DNA from: Clostridia bacterium
Lineage (GTDB): Bacteria; Bacillota; Clostridia; Christensenellales; Aristaeellaceae
Reading direction: 5' to 3'
Assembly: GCA_017429695.1 (NCBI GenBank)
Contig: JAFROK010000023.1
Span: 83,543-147,542, forward strand
DNA length: 64,000 nucleotides
Positions 28,126-38,417 of the stretch are shown piece after piece. The notes beneath the pieces were generated by a model, which ran no database searches, was not told the DNA's origin, and was given only the letters and a program-made list of their open reading frames with translations. Positions within the stretch are counted from its first letter, which is position 1. Every line of letters starts with the position of its first letter. The position numbers were made by a program, and so were the translations under genes.

Positions 28126-28155
28126 AGTATACTCCTTTGTTCGTACAAATATCAA
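28126..28155 (-). promoter_or_regulatory. Sugar-transporter promoter with operator in the spacer
   Basis: On the minus strand TTGATA (28155-28150) and TATACT (28131-28126) are 18 bp apart. The spacer is filled by TTTGTACGAACAAA (28136-28149), whose outer arms TTTGT/ACAAA are inverted repeats. A repressor bound there would block polymerase. A second GTAC-centred word, ACATGTACAT, lies upstream at about 28172-28181. Confidence 0.65.
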
Positions 28156-28214
28156 GCCATTATTTACAAAAACATGTACATTTTTTGTTTCAATCCGTCC
28201 GATTCGGATATTTC

Positions 28215-29963
28215 TCAGCCCTCATACGCCAGGTAAGCGCCTTTCATCGGCGAGGCCGCGTGTTCGCTGAACATGCGCAGCACGCCGCTTCTGTATTTCG
28301 GCGGATGCGGCACCCACTGCGCCTTGCGCTGCTTCAGGATTTCATCGATTTCCTCCGGTGTTTTCCGCTCACCCCGGATGCCGACGATCGCCAGGATCCG
28401 GTTCGGCACGTCAATTTCGATCAGGTCGCCTTCCTCCACCAGGGCGATCGGCCCGCCGGCCTGCGCCTCCGGGCTGCAGTGTCCGATCACCGGACCGGTG
28501 GATGCTCCGGAGAACCGGCCGTCCGTGATCAGTGCGATCGCCCGGCCCAGCTCTTTATCCGAACTGATCGCCTCGCTGGTATAGAACATTTCCGGCATGC
28601 CGCTGCCCTTCGGGCCTTCATAGCGGATAAACACCGCGTCTCCTTTTTCCACTTTATGGTGCAGTACGGCGTCCAGGCATTCCTCTTCGCTGTCAAAGGG
28701 CCGGGCCCGCAGGACCGCTTTCATCATCTCCGGCGGGCAGGCGGTATGCTTGATCACCGCGCCTTCCGGCGCCAGGTTTCCCTTGAGGACAGTGACGCTG
28801 CCGTTTGTTCCGATGGGATGGTTCCGGGAACGGATAATGTCCTCCCGCTTCAGCCGGACGCCATATTTCCGGCAGGCCTCCGCCAGGCGCTCCCCGCAGC
28901 GGTCAAACCAGCCGTTTTTCCGCAAATCAGCCAGGTTCTCCCCGACCGTCTTTCCGGTCACGGTCATCGCATCCAGGTGCAATGCATCCGCGATTTCCTC
29001 CATTACAGCCGGAACGCCGCCGGCATAATGGAAGAATTCCGCCGGCCAGCGGCCCGCCGGCCGGATGTCCAGCAGGTACCGGGCACCCCGGTGCAGCCGG
29101 TCAAAGGTGTCCCCATCGATCTCCAGCCCATACTCCCGGCAGATGGCCGGCAGGTGCAGCATGGCGTTGGTGCTGCCGGAGATTGCCGCGTGCACCAGGA
29201 TTGCGTTTTCCGCATTTTTCATCGTCAGGATATCCCCGGGCCGGATGCCGGCTTTCGCCATTTCCACCGCGCGCCTTCCCGTCCGGCGGGCAAATTCCGT
29301 CAACTCCTGTCCGTCAGCCGGCAGCAGCGCGCTGCCCGGCAACGCCAGGCCCAGCGCTTCCGACAGGATCTGCATCGTGGATGCCGTGCCGATAAAGCTG
29401 CAGGCGCCGCAGCCGGGACAGGCGTTCTGCTTTGCCCAGTTCAGTTTTTCCTCGTCAATCTCCCCGCGCTCGTACTTTGCGCTGTACATGCCCAACTGCT
29501 CCAGGGTCAGCATGTCCGGCCCGGCACACATGACACCGCCCGGCATCACCAGGGAGGGGACATTGACCCGCCCCATGCCGATCAGGTTCCCGGGCAGCCC
29601 TTTATCACAGCTGGCGATATATACCGCCCCGTCGAACGGCGTCGCATTGGCATGGATTTCGATCATGTTCGCGATCATTTCCCGGCTGGCCAGGCTGAAA
29701 TTGATCCCGTCGGTTCCCTGGCTTTCCCCGTCGCAGATATCCGTGCAGAAATACCGGGCGCCATATCCCCCGGCCTCTGCCACGCCTTCCCGCACTGCCT
29801 GCACCAGGCGGTCCAGGTGGCCGCTGCCGGGATGGCTGTCCCCGAAGGTGCTTTCAATCAGGATCTGGGGTTTCGCCAGGTCCTCCTGTGTCCATCCGGT
29901 ACCGATCCGCAGCGGATCCAGCTCCGGTGCGAGCTTCCTCATTTTCTGGCTGGTCAGTTCCAT
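28215..29963 (-). CDS. IlvD/Edd-family dehydratase (dihydroxy-acid or sugar-acid dehydratase)
   Basis: 582 residues. Cluster-binding motifs SCDKGLPG and ACPGCGACSFIGTASTM match the [4Fe-4S] E. coli-type IlvD, and GRFSGASTGPVIGHCSPEA is the conserved C-terminal signature. Dehydrates 2,3-dihydroxy acids to 2-keto acids. No branched-chain amino acid gene is nearby; the neighbours are sugar transporters, so a sugar-acid substrate is as likely as the valine/isoleucine pathway. AAGGGAG precedes ATG 29963 by 8 bp. It is 25 bp downstream of a MATE gene and probably shares its transcript. Confidence 0.85.
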   Translation of the reverse strand: MELTSQKMRKLAPELDPLRIGTGWTQEDLAKPQILIESTFGDSHPGSGHLDRLVQAVREGVAEAGGYGARYFCTDICDGESQGTDGINFSLASREMIANMIEIHANATPFDGAVYIASCDKGLPGNLIGMGRVNVPSLVMPGGVMCAGPDMLTLEQLGMYSAKYERGEIDEEKLNWAKQNACPGCGACSFIGTASTMQILSEALGLALPGSALLPADGQELTEFARRTGRRAVEMAKAGIRPGDILTMKNAENAILVHAAISGSTNAMLHLPAICREYGLEIDGDTFDRLHRGARYLLDIRPAGRWPAEFFHYAGGVPAVMEEIADALHLDAMTVTGKTVGENLADLRKNGWFDRCGERLAEACRKYGVRLKREDIIRSRNHPIGTNGSVTVLKGNLAPEGAVIKHTACPPEMMKAVLRARPFDSEEECLDAVLHHKVEKGDAVFIRYEGPKGSGMPEMFYTSEAISSDKELGRAIALITDGRFSGASTGPVIGHCSPEAQAGGPIALVEEGDLIEIDVPNRILAIVGIRGERKTPEEIDEILKQRKAQWVPHPPKYRSGVLRMFSEHAASPMKGAYLAYEG

Positions 29964-29988
29964 GCCGCCGTCTCCCTTCTTATACTTC

Positions 29989-31338
29989 TCAGGCCGCGTC
30001 CCGCGTCAGGTTCTTCACCCATTTATACTTCCGGAAGCGGACCATGACCCACGGGATCTTTCCGACTTCGTCCAGGCAGGTGCAGGCGTACACCAGCAGC
30101 ACCGGCCAGTTGAAAACAAACGCGCCGAGCAGGGCCAGCGGAATTGCCAGCCCCCACATGCATACCGCCAGGGAATAAACATCAAACAGCGTATCCCCAC
30201 CGCCGTCCAGCACGCCGTTGATGGTCACCGTGTTGACGCAACGGCCGATCATATACACCGCCATGATGATCATCATCCCGGTCAGGTATTCCCGTGCCTG
30301 GTCCGTCAGCACCACCATATTCACCACCAGCGGCGTCAGGGCCAGCACCACCGCTGTGGACGCAAAACCGATGATAAAGGATACATTTTTCAGTTTCTCA
30401 CCGTATGCCTTGCCCTTTTCCAGGTTGCCCGCGCCCAGTTCGTTGCCCACCATGATCCCCGCGGCGCTGCCGACACCGTTACACACACAGCAGAGCAGGT
30501 CCCGGACCACCGCCGCCACGGCATTGGCCGCCGCCGCGTCCGTTCCCATGTGGCCCATGATCGCCGTATAGGAAGTAAATCCGACACCCCAGAACAGGCC
30601 GCCGCCCATCAATGGCAGGCAGTGGCGCATAAAATCCCTGCCCAGCTGCCGGTTTTTCTCAAAGAACCGCTTCCAGTCCGGACGGATGTAGTTTTTACCG
30701 GAGGCAACCCCGAGGCACAGTCCCAGCTCGATCACCCGCGCCAGCGTCGTCGCCAGCGCCGCACCCCGGGCGTTCATCGCCTCCAGGCCGAACGCGCCGA
30801 AGATCAGGATAGCATTCAGGATGATGTTGGCAACTACCGCTGAGGATGAAATCCACGCACTCTGTGGCACGTGGTCCGTCACTTTCATCACCGTCAGGTA
30901 GCACTGGGAAACGCCGGTAATCAGGTAGGACCAGCCAGCAATCCGCAGGTAGGCCGCGCCGATCTCAATAATTTCCCCGTCATGGGAAAACAGCCGCATC
31001 AGCACTTCCGGGCAGCATTCGCAGGCCGCGAAAAACACGATGGACACAACCCCGCACCAGCGCAGGATCATATTGAAGAGTTTCCGTACGGTATTCCGGT
31101 CTCCTTTGCCCCAGTACTGGGCGCCCAGGATCGCCCCGGCTGCGGTAGCCGCGGACAGGAACATGTTCTGGACAAACTGGATCTGGGTCGCCAGGGAAAC
31201 CGCCGTCATCTCGTTCTGAGCAATGCTTCCCAGCATCAGGGCGTCCCCAGCCGCCACCGCCGCCAGCATCAGGCTCTGGAAAGCAATCGGCAGCGCCAGC
31301 TTCCACATTTTCTGATAAAATTCGTGCTTGTCAATCAT
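29989..31338 (-). CDS. MATE-family efflux transporter
   Basis: 449 residues with about 12 hydrophobic segments in two repeats (first: KLALPIAFQSLMLAAVAAGD, a typical MATE first helix; second half VGNELGAGNLEKGKAYGEK is the family's repeat motif). Exports cationic or other small molecules using Na+ or H+. First gene of a leftward unit divergent from rarA. Substrate unknown. Confidence 0.92.
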   Translation of the reverse strand: MIDKHEFYQKMWKLALPIAFQSLMLAAVAAGDALMLGSIAQNEMTAVSLATQIQFVQNMFLSAATAAGAILGAQYWGKGDRNTVRKLFNMILRWCGVVSIVFFAACECCPEVLMRLFSHDGEIIEIGAAYLRIAGWSYLITGVSQCYLTVMKVTDHVPQSAWISSSAVVANIILNAILIFGAFGLEAMNARGAALATTLARVIELGLCLGVASGKNYIRPDWKRFFEKNRQLGRDFMRHCLPLMGGGLFWGVGFTSYTAIMGHMGTDAAAANAVAAVVRDLLCCVCNGVGSAAGIMVGNELGAGNLEKGKAYGEKLKNVSFIIGFASTAVVLALTPLVVNMVVLTDQAREYLTGMMIIMAVYMIGRCVNTVTINGVLDGGGDTLFDVYSLAVCMWGLAIPLALLGAFVFNWPVLLVYACTCLDEVGKIPWVMVRFRKYKWVKNLTRDAA

Positions 31339-31430
31339 CCGGGCTGTTCCTCCGATGTGCCGGTTTATTTCTTCCCCGGGCTGTTTTCCTGTTACAGTTC
31401 ATTGTTCTGGATGTGGGCCTATTATATCAG

Positions 31431-31492
31431 AAGCTTCTTCCGCGGAAAAGTCTTTTTGTTCGCTTTTCTTTCCGTCCGGTTTACGGTATAAT
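31431..31492. promoter_or_regulatory. Divergent promoters for the MATE gene and rarA
   Basis: Leftward: TATAAT at 31436-31431 with a weak TTTTCC at 17 bp. Rightward: TATAAT at 31487-31492 with a weak TTTTCT at 31464-31469, also 17 bp. The -10 boxes are perfect; the -35 boxes are poor. Confidence 0.55.
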
Positions 31493-31531
31493 TCCTTCAT
31501 ATTATGATATGGATGTTGGAGGAAGCGCCGC

Positions 31532-32866
31532 ATGAACGAACCCACCCTGCTGCCGGAGGAAACCCCAAACCCGGCCGGCCAGCCGCTGGCGGCCCGGATG
31601 CGCCCGGCCACGCTGGACGAGATTGCCGGGCAGAAGCACCTGCTGGGGCCCGGCAAGGTGCTGCGCCGCCTGATTGAGTCGGACGTGATTACCTCCATGA
31701 TCTTCTGGGGCCCGCCCGGCGTCGGGAAGACAACCATTGCCCGGGTCATCGCCCTGCAAACCCGGGCAACCTTCATCGATTTTTCCGCCGTCACCAGCGG
31801 CATCAAGGAAATCCGCCAGGTCATGATGAAGGCGGAAGAGAACCGGGCCTACGGCGCCCGGACCATCGTTTTTGTCGATGAAATCCACCGCTTCAACAAA
31901 GCCCAGCAGGACGCGTTCCTGCCCTTCGTCGAAAAAGGCAGCATCGTGCTCATCGGCGCCACAACGGAAAACCCTTCTTTTGAGGTCAACAGCGCCTTGC
32001 TCTCCCGGTGCAAGGTGTTCGTGCTGCAGGCCCTGAGCCGGGAGGATATCCTGACGCTCCTCCGCCGGGCGCTGACGGACGACCGGGGTTTCGGAAAGGA
32101 TCACGTTTCCATCAGCGAAAAAGCGTTGGACGCCATCGCCGGCTTCTGCAACGGGGATGCCCGCAGCGCCCTGAGCACCCTGGAGATGGTCGTACTCAAC
32201 GGTGAGGTCAGCGAAGACGGCATCCATGTGACAGACGAGATTGTCGCCCAGTGCCTGAGCCGCAAAAACCTGATGTATGATAAAGACGGCGAGGAGCATT
32301 ACAACCTGATCTCCGCCCTGCATAAATCCATGCGGAACTCCGATCCGGACGCCGCGGTTTACTGGATGATGCGGATGCTGGAGGGCGGCGAGGATCCGCT
32401 GTACATTGCCCGACGGGTGCTGCGATTCGCCGCCGAGGATGTGGGCCTGGCCGATCCCCGGGCCATGGAAGTCGGCGTCGCCGCCTACCAGGCCTGCCAC
32501 TTTATCGGCGTGCCGGAATGCAATGTCCATCTGGCGGAAGCCGTGGTCTATATGTCCCTGGCCTCCAAATCCAACGCCATGGAAATGGCCGTTATGGAAG
32601 CACATGAGGCCATTGAGAAGGAACCGGATGCGCCGGTGCCGCTGGTGATCCGCAACGCACCGACCGACCTGATGCGCAATCTCTCCTACGGCAAAGGCTA
32701 TCAGTACGCCCATGATTACGCGGAAAAGATCACCGCCATGCAATGCCTGCCGGACGCACTGAAGGACCGGAAATTCTACCACCCGACCACCCAGGGCCAG
32801 GAGGCCCGATACAAAGAACGCCTCGAACAGATCGAGGCCTGGAAAAAAGAGCACCGGAAGGGATGA
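31532..32866 (+). CDS. rarA: Replication-associated recombination protein A
   Basis: 444 residues, the normal size. AAA+ ATPase with Walker A GPPGVGKTTIAR (K66) and Walker B IVFVDEIHRFNKAQQD, followed by the sensor and C-terminal tetramerisation region (LSYGKGYQYAHDY). The family (RarA/MgsA, human WRNIP1) acts at stalled replication forks and binds single-stranded DNA ends. The start is preceded by GGAGGAAG. It stands alone between a MATE gene and the purine operon. Confidence 0.95.
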   Translation: MNEPTLLPEETPNPAGQPLAARMRPATLDEIAGQKHLLGPGKVLRRLIESDVITSMIFWGPPGVGKTTIARVIALQTRATFIDFSAVTSGIKEIRQVMMKAEENRAYGARTIVFVDEIHRFNKAQQDAFLPFVEKGSIVLIGATTENPSFEVNSALLSRCKVFVLQALSREDILTLLRRALTDDRGFGKDHVSISEKALDAIAGFCNGDARSALSTLEMVVLNGEVSEDGIHVTDEIVAQCLSRKNLMYDKDGEEHYNLISALHKSMRNSDPDAAVYWMMRMLEGGEDPLYIARRVLRFAAEDVGLADPRAMEVGVAAYQACHFIGVPECNVHLAEAVVYMSLASKSNAMEMAVMEAHEAIEKEPDAPVPLVIRNAPTDLMRNLSYGKGYQYAHDYAEKITAMQCLPDALKDRKFYHPTTQGQEARYKERLEQIEAWKKEHRKG

Positions 32867-32883
32867 TTCCCCTCCGGTACTTT
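32853..32883 (+). terminator. Terminator overlapping the rarA stop codon
   Basis: ACCGGAAGGGA and TCCCCTCCGGT pair with one mismatch around TGAT and are followed by ACTTTT. The 5' arm lies within the last codons of rarA. Confidence 0.55.
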
Positions 32884-32905
32884 TATGATCGCCCTGGACC
32901 TTCGG

Positions 32906-34585
32906 TTAAAATAATCCGGTGATTTTTCCGGTTTTTTCGTCCACATCAATGCGTTCGGCGGCCGGGGATTTCGGCAGGCCGGGCATCGTCATGATCTCGC
33001 CGGTCAGCGCCACCAGGAATCCGGCGCCGGCGGAAACCTTCAGGTTCCGCACGGTAACGGTAAACCCTTCCGGCGCGCCCAGCAGCAGCGGATCGTCCGA
33101 GAAGGAGTATTGCGTCTTCGCCACGCAGATCGGCAGGCCGCCGAAGCCCAGCTCCGTCAGCCGCTCCGCCTGCTTCTTCGCCGCGGGAGTCAGTGCCACG
33201 CCGGCGCCTCCGTAGATCTTCTTCGTTACGGCTTCCAGCTTCTCTTCGATGCTCGCGTCCAACTCATAGCTGAAGGTAAAGTTGCCCTTCTCTTCTTCGC
33301 ACAGCCGGACCACTTCGCGGGCCAGCGCCTCGCCGCCCTTGCCGCCTTCTGCCCAAACGGTGCTCAGCACGGTATTGACGCCCAGCTCCCGGCACTTCTT
33401 CACAATGAAGTCGATTTCCGCGTCGGTATCCGTCGGGAAGCGGTTGATCGCCACCACGCAGGGCAGCTGATAGACGTTGCGGATATTGTTCACATGGCGA
33501 AGCAGGTTTGGAATGCCCTTTTCCAGCGCTGCCAGGTCCTCGGTGGCCAGTTCCTTCTTGTTCAGTCCGCCGTGCATCTTCAGCGCGCGGACCGTGCCAA
33601 CCACCACCACCGCATCCGGTGTCAGCCCGGCCATCCGGCACTTGATATCCAGGAACTTTTCCGCGCCCAGGTCTGCGCCGAAGCCGGCTTCCGTCACGGT
33701 ATAGTCGCCCATGCGCATGGCCATCCGGGTCGCCATCACGGAGTTGCAGCCGTGGGCGATATTCGCGAAAGGTCCGCCGTGCACAAACGCAGGCGTGCCT
33801 TCCAGGGTCTGCACCAGGTTCGGCTTCAGCGCGTCGCGCAGCAGCGCTGCCATGGCGCCGGTCGCCTTCAGGTCGCCGGCAGTCACGGGCTTGTCATCAT
33901 AGGTATAGGCCACGATAATCCGTCCCAGCCGGGCCTTCAGGTCCGCCATATCGCTGGCCAGGCAGAACACCGCCATGATCTCGCTGGCCACGGTGATATC
34001 GAAGCCGTCCTCCCGGGGTGTGCCATTGGCCTTTCCGCCCAGGCCGTCCACCACAAACCGCAGCTGCCGGTCGTTCATATCCACACAGCGCTTCCAGGTG
34101 ATTTTCTTGACATCGATTCCCAGGGCATTCCCCTGCTGGATATGGTTGTCCAGCATCGCCGCCAGCAGGTTGTTCGCTGCACCGATGGCATGGAAATCGC
34201 CGGTAAAATGCAGGTTGATATCCTCCATAGGCACCACCTGGGCATAACCGCCGCCGGCCGCCCCGCCCTTGACACCGAACACCGGTCCCAGGCTCGGCTC
34301 CCGCAGGGCCACCGTGACATCCTTGCCGATCCGGCTCAGGCCGTCCGCCAGGCCGATGGTCGTGGTGGTCTTGCCCTCACCCGCGGGCGTGGGCGTGATC
34401 GCAGTCACCAGCACCAGCTTGCCGGGCTTCCGGTCGGTTTCGGTGAGCAGCGCCGGATCGATCTTGGCCTTGTAGCGGCCGTACTGTTCGATGTACTTTT
34501 CGTCCACGTGGGCTTTCTTTGCGATTTCGGTAATGGGCTGCATTTTGCACTGCTGGGCGATTTCGATGTCAGACAGATAAGCCAT
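32906..34585 (-). CDS. fhs: Formate-tetrahydrofolate ligase
   Basis: 559 residues, normal for the bacterial enzyme. ATP-binding [16 protein letters not shown] near residue 65 and the substrate-site segment [21 protein letters not shown] are clear. It makes 10-formyl-THF from formate, THF and ATP. It closes the purine operon, 11 bp after purL, where its product feeds PurN and AICAR formyltransferase; its presence does not by itself imply acetogenesis. GGAGGAT precedes the start. Confidence 0.97.
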   Translation of the reverse strand: MAYLSDIEIAQQCKMQPITEIAKKAHVDEKYIEQYGRYKAKIDPALLTETDRKPGKLVLVTAITPTPAGEGKTTTTIGLADGLSRIGKDVTVALREPSLGPVFGVKGGAAGGGYAQVVPMEDINLHFTGDFHAIGAANNLLAAMLDNHIQQGNALGIDVKKITWKRCVDMNDRQLRFVVDGLGGKANGTPREDGFDITVASEIMAVFCLASDMADLKARLGRIIVAYTYDDKPVTAGDLKATGAMAALLRDALKPNLVQTLEGTPAFVHGGPFANIAHGCNSVMATRMAMRMGDYTVTEAGFGADLGAEKFLDIKCRMAGLTPDAVVVVGTVRALKMHGGLNKKELATEDLAALEKGIPNLLRHVNNIRNVYQLPCVVAINRFPTDTDAEIDFIVKKCRELGVNTVLSTVWAEGGKGGEALAREVVRLCEEEKGNFTFSYELDASIEEKLEAVTKKIYGGAGVALTPAAKKQAERLTELGFGGLPICVAKTQYSFSDDPLLLGAPEGFTVTVRNLKVSAGAGFLVALTGEIMTMPGLPKSPAAERIDVDEKTGKITGLF

Positions 34586-34596
34586 GGGGATCCTCC

Positions 34597-37500
34597 TTAT
34601 TTAAAGTATTTTACTGCCGATTCGAACATCCGGATGTTGTAGTCGCCGGGAACGTTCCGGTACAGGCCGGCACCGGTGCGCTCGCTGTGGCCCATCTTGC
34701 CGAACACGCGGCCATCCGGGCTCGTAATGCCTTCGATCGCCATGCGGCTGCCGTTCGGGTTGAAGCGGACATCCATGGTCGCGTTGCCGTCCAGATCCAC
34801 ATACTGGGTCGCAATCTGGCCGTTCTCTGCCAGGCGGCGGATTGTTTCATCGTCTGCCAGGAACTTGCCTTCGCCGTGGCTGATCGGTACGGTGTATACC
34901 TTGCCAACCTCCGCCAGGCGCAGCCACGGGCTCTTGTTGCTGGCCACCCGGGTATGCACGATCCGGCTCTGGTGGCGGGCAATCGTATTGAAAGTCAGCG
35001 TCGGGCAGGTTTCGTCTGTGTCAATGATCTTTCCGAAGGGTACCAGGCCCAGCTTGATCAGCGCCTGGAAGCCGTTGCAGATACCGCACATCAGGCCGTC
35101 CCGCTCCTCCAGCAGCTCCGTAACGCCTTCCTTGATTGCCGCATTCCGGAAGAAGGCGGTAATGAACTTGGCACTGCCGTCCGGCTCGTCGCCGCCGCTG
35201 AAGCCGCCGGGAATGAAGATGATCTGGGATTTCCGGATCTCCTTCGCAAAGTCTTCCACGCTCCGGGCAATCCCCTCGGCGGTCAAGTTGTTGATGACCA
35301 TGATCCGGGCATCCGCACCGGCGTCTTCCACGGCCTTCGCGCTGTCATATTCGCAGTTTGTGCCGGGGAATGCCGGAATCAGCACCCGGGGCTTTGCCGT
35401 CTTCACCGCCGGCGCCGGCCAGGACTTTGCTTCAAAGGAAACATTTTCCACTTTTTCCGCCGGCGTCGGAATATTGCAGGGATAGACGGATTCGAGCCTG
35501 CCTTCCCAGATATCCTGCAGCGCTGCAAGCGATACGGACTCGCCCTTCAGGGTCAGTTTTCCGTCATCCGTCACGGTGCCGATGATTTCAAGGCCTTCGG
35601 GATCATTCACTTCCAGGATGAAATCGCCGTAGCGGTAGCAGGTCAGGTCTTCCACGGTCATGTTGTCCGCGAAGCAGCAGCCCAGACCGTTGCCGAAGCT
35701 CATCTTCATGACCGCCTCCGCGATACCGCCCGGGCCGGGGGTATAGCAGGCGCATACTCTGCCTTCGCGCATCAGTGCGGTCACTTTCCGGAAGGTTTCC
35801 TTCAGGGCCGTGGCGTCCGGCAGGCCGTCCGGGCCGCAGGCAGTCCGGATCAGCGCCAGCTTATGGCCCGCCTGTTTCGTTTCGGGAGAGACGATATCGC
35901 CGGTCTTCGCCATGGTCACCGCAAAGGATACCAGGGTCGGCGGCACGTCCAGCTTCTCAAAGGAGCCGCTCATGGAATCCTTGCCGCCGATGGCGCCGAT
36001 TTCCAGGTCCTTCTGGGCTTCAAAGGCGCCAAGCAGCGCGGCCAGGGGCTTGCCCCAGCGTTTTCCGTCCTTGCCGGGCTTTTCAAAATATTCCTGGAAG
36101 GTCAGGTATACATCGCTGAAATCCGCACCGGAGGCAACCAGCTTGCTGACGGATTCGACCACCGCCAGGTACGCCCCGTGGTACGGGCTCTTTTCCATAA
36201 TAAAGGGATTGTATCCCCAGGCCATCAGGGAGCAATCGTCCGTGTGCTTTTTCTCCATGCTGACCTTCTGGACCATTGCCTGCACCGGCGTCAGCTGGTT
36301 CTTTCCGCCGAAGGGCATCATCACGCTGCCGGAGCCGATGGTGGAGTCAAAGCGTTCGCTCAACCCGCGTTTGGAACACATGTTCAGGTCCGCCGCCATG
36401 GCCTTCAGGGTGTCCGTGAAGGTACCGGCTGCCGGCTTCCGCCAGTCTTCCGGTTTGGCCGGGGCGATCCGGATATGCTTCGGCGCGCCGTTGGAGTTCA
36501 GGAACTCCCGGCTGATATCCACAATGGTCTTTCCGTTCCAGTGCATGGTCAGGCGGGGATCCGCCTTCACCACGGCCACCGGGCAGGCCTGCAGGTTTTC
36601 CTCCCCGGCCAGCTTCAGGAAAGCGTCCACATCTTCCTTCGCGACCACGACAGCCATCCGCTCCTGGCTTTCGGAAATCGCCAGTTCAGTGCCGTCCAGG
36701 CCCTCATACTTCTTCGGCACGGCATTCAGGTCGATCTCCAGCCCGTCCGCCAGTTCGCCGATGGCCACGCTGACGCCGCCGGCGCCGAAATCATTGCACC
36801 GCTTGATCATTCGGCAGGCATCCCCGTTCCGGAACAGCCGCTGCAGCTTCCGCTCCTCGGGGGCGTTGCCCTTCTGGACCTCCGCGCCGCAGGTTTCCAC
36901 GCTGTGGGCGTTATGGGCCTTGGAGGAACCCGTCGCGCCGCCGATGCCGTCCCGGCCGGTGCTGCCGCCCAGCAGGATCACCACATCCCCGGGGGCCGGC
37001 CGCTCCCGGCGGACGTTCTCCGCCGGCGCCGCAGCGATCACCGCGCCGATTTCCATGCGCTTAGCCGCGTAGCCCGGATGGTAAATTTCATCCACAATAC
37101 CCGTCGCCAGGCCGATCTGGTTGCCGTAGGAGGCGTATCCCGCCGCGGCCGTCGTCACCAGCTTGCGCTGGGGCAGCTTGCCTGGAATTGTCTCGCTGAC
37201 CGGCACCGTCGGATCCGCCGCGCCGGTTACCCGCATCGCACCGTAGACGTATGCCCGGCCGCTGAGCGGATCGCGAATCGCGCCGCCGATACAGGTCGCC
37301 GCGCCGCCGAAGGGTTCGATCTCCGTCGGATGGTTATGGGTTTCATTCTTGAACAGCAGCAGCCAGGGTTCTTTCTTTCCGTCGGCTTCCACTTCAATCT
37401 TTACCGTGCAGGCGTTGATCTCTTCGCTTTCGTCCAGCTTCGGCAGTTTGCCGTTCGCCTTCAGCCAGCGGACCGCCACCGTCGCGATGTCCATCAGGCA

Positions 37501-38283
37501 GACGGGCTTTGTCCGGCCCAGTTCCTTCCGGACAGCCAGATAATCCTGATATGCCTTCTCCAGCAGCGGATCCTCAAAGGTCACGCCGTCGATCTCCGTC
37601 AGGAAGGTCGTATGGCGGCAGTGGTCGCTCCAGTAGGTATCCAGCATCCGGATTTCGGTGATCGTGGGATCCCGCTTTTCGCTCCGGAAGTATTCCTGGC
37701 AGAACGCAATATCGTCCGTGTCCATGGCCAGGCCGTAATCCGCCACAAACTTTTCCAGTCCCGCCCGGTCCAGGCCGGTGAATCCGTTCAGCACCGCCAC
37801 CTCGGTGGGGACAGCATATTCCGTCTTCAGGGTCGCCGGTTTTTCGAGGGATGCTTCCCGGGCTTCTACCGGGTTGATGACGTATTTTTTGATCTCGGCG
37901 ATCTCGTCTTCCGTCAGGTCGCCGTAGAGGGCATACAGCTTTGCGCTGCGCACCAGCGGCCGCTCGCCCTGGCTGATAATCTGGATGCACTGGGCCGCGG
38001 AATCCGCCCGCTGGTCAAACTGACCCGGCAGGTATTCCACCGCGAATACCGCCGCGCCTTCCACATCCGCCTCTTCCGTGGCGATGTCCAGCTGCGGCTC
38101 GGCAAACACGGTCTGCACCGCGTAGCGGAACAGCTCCTCCGAAATGTTTTCCGCGTCATAACGGTTCAGCAGGCGCACCTTCTGCAGTTTTTCAATCCCC
38201 AGCAGGGTTTTCGCGTCGTTTTCCAGCGCCCGGGCTTCATTGTCCAGGCCCGGTTTCTTTTCCACAAAGATTCTGTAGACCAT
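34597..38283 (-). CDS. purL: Phosphoribosylformylglycinamidine synthase, large single-chain type
   Basis: 1228 residues. Converts FGAR, glutamine and ATP to FGAM, the fourth step of purine synthesis. The N-terminal and duplicated synthetase domains ([35 protein letters not shown]) precede a C-terminal glutaminase with cysteine about 1069 in [10 protein letters not shown] and the final HGEG-type segment SHGEGKF. So unlike PurF in this operon it keeps its own ammonia source. It resembles the single-chain form found in Clostridia and Bacteroidota rather than the split PurSQL of Bacillus. Preceded by AAGGAGC. Confidence 0.96.
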   Translation of the reverse strand: MVYRIFVEKKPGLDNEARALENDAKTLLGIEKLQKVRLLNRYDAENISEELFRYAVQTVFAEPQLDIATEEADVEGAAVFAVEYLPGQFDQRADSAAQCIQIISQGERPLVRSAKLYALYGDLTEDEIAEIKKYVINPVEAREASLEKPATLKTEYAVPTEVAVLNGFTGLDRAGLEKFVADYGLAMDTDDIAFCQEYFRSEKRDPTITEIRMLDTYWSDHCRHTTFLTEIDGVTFEDPLLEKAYQDYLAVRKELGRTKPVCLMDIATVAVRWLKANGKLPKLDESEEINACTVKIEVEADGKKEPWLLLFKNETHNHPTEIEPFGGAATCIGGAIRDPLSGRAYVYGAMRVTGAADPTVPVSETIPGKLPQRKLVTTAAAGYASYGNQIGLATGIVDEIYHPGYAAKRMEIGAVIAAAPAENVRRERPAPGDVVILLGGSTGRDGIGGATGSSKAHNAHSVETCGAEVQKGNAPEERKLQRLFRNGDACRMIKRCNDFGAGGVSVAIGELADGLEIDLNAVPKKYEGLDGTELAISESQERMAVVVAKEDVDAFLKLAGEENLQACPVAVVKADPRLTMHWNGKTIVDISREFLNSNGAPKHIRIAPAKPEDWRKPAAGTFTDTLKAMAADLNMCSKRGLSERFDSTIGSGSVMMPFGGKNQLTPVQAMVQKVSMEKKHTDDCSLMAWGYNPFIMEKSPYHGAYLAVVESVSKLVASGADFSDVYLTFQEYFEKPGKDGKRWGKPLAALLGAFEAQKDLEIGAIGGKDSMSGSFEKLDVPPTLVSFAVTMAKTGDIVSPETKQAGHKLALIRTACGPDGLPDATALKETFRKVTALMREGRVCACYTPGPGGIAEAVMKMSFGNGLGCCFADNMTVEDLTCYRYGDFILEVNDPEGLEIIGTVTDDGKLTLKGESVSLAALQDIWEGRLESVYPCNIPTPAEKVENVSFEAKSWPAPAVKTAKPRVLIPAFPGTNCEYDSAKAVEDAGADARIMVINNLTAEGIARSVEDFAKEIRKSQIIFIPGGFSGGDEPDGSAKFITAFFRNAAIKEGVTELLEERDGLMCGICNGFQALIKLGLVPFGKIIDTDETCPTLTFNTIARHQSRIVHTRVASNKSPWLRLAEVGKVYTVPISHGEGKFLADDETIRRLAENGQIATQYVDLDGNATMDVRFNPNGSRMAIEGITSPDGRVFGKMGHSERTGAGLYRNVPGDYNIRMFESAVKYFK

Positions 38284-38308
38284 TTTATCTGCTCCTTGTC
38301 TGTATCTG

Positions 38309-38417
38309 CCCAGGAGATTCTTCGGCCTTTGGACTCAGAATGACGCCTGAGAACATCCGGTCGCTCCATGTCACCCGGCAGCAAACGCTGTCATCCTGAA
38401 CGAAGTGAAGGATCTCC
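38309..38417. repeat. Inverted pair of REP-like elements between purD and purL
   Basis: CAGGAGATTCTTC...CTCAGAATGAC (38310-38344) and GTCATCCTGAACGAAGTGAAGGATCTCCT (38389-38418) are imperfect inverted copies of one element of about 33 bp. The type GTCATxCTGA...GAAGGATCTC is a widely seen intergenic repeat in environmental bacteria. The pair can form a long cruciform or mRNA hairpin between the two genes and abuts the purD stop codon. Confidence 0.75.

Noticed and set aside
28215-29963. Missing first cluster cysteine in the IlvD-like dehydratase
   Set aside because: The segment GDSHPGSGHL aligns with the VPGHVHL type of E. coli IlvD, which has no cysteine there and binds a [4Fe-4S] cluster. 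So this is normal for that subgroup.
32906-34585. Evidence for acetogenesis from formate-tetrahydrofolate ligase
   Set aside because: The gene sits at the end of the purine operon and is explained by the need for 10-formyl-THF; no other Wood-Ljungdahl gene is present in the window.
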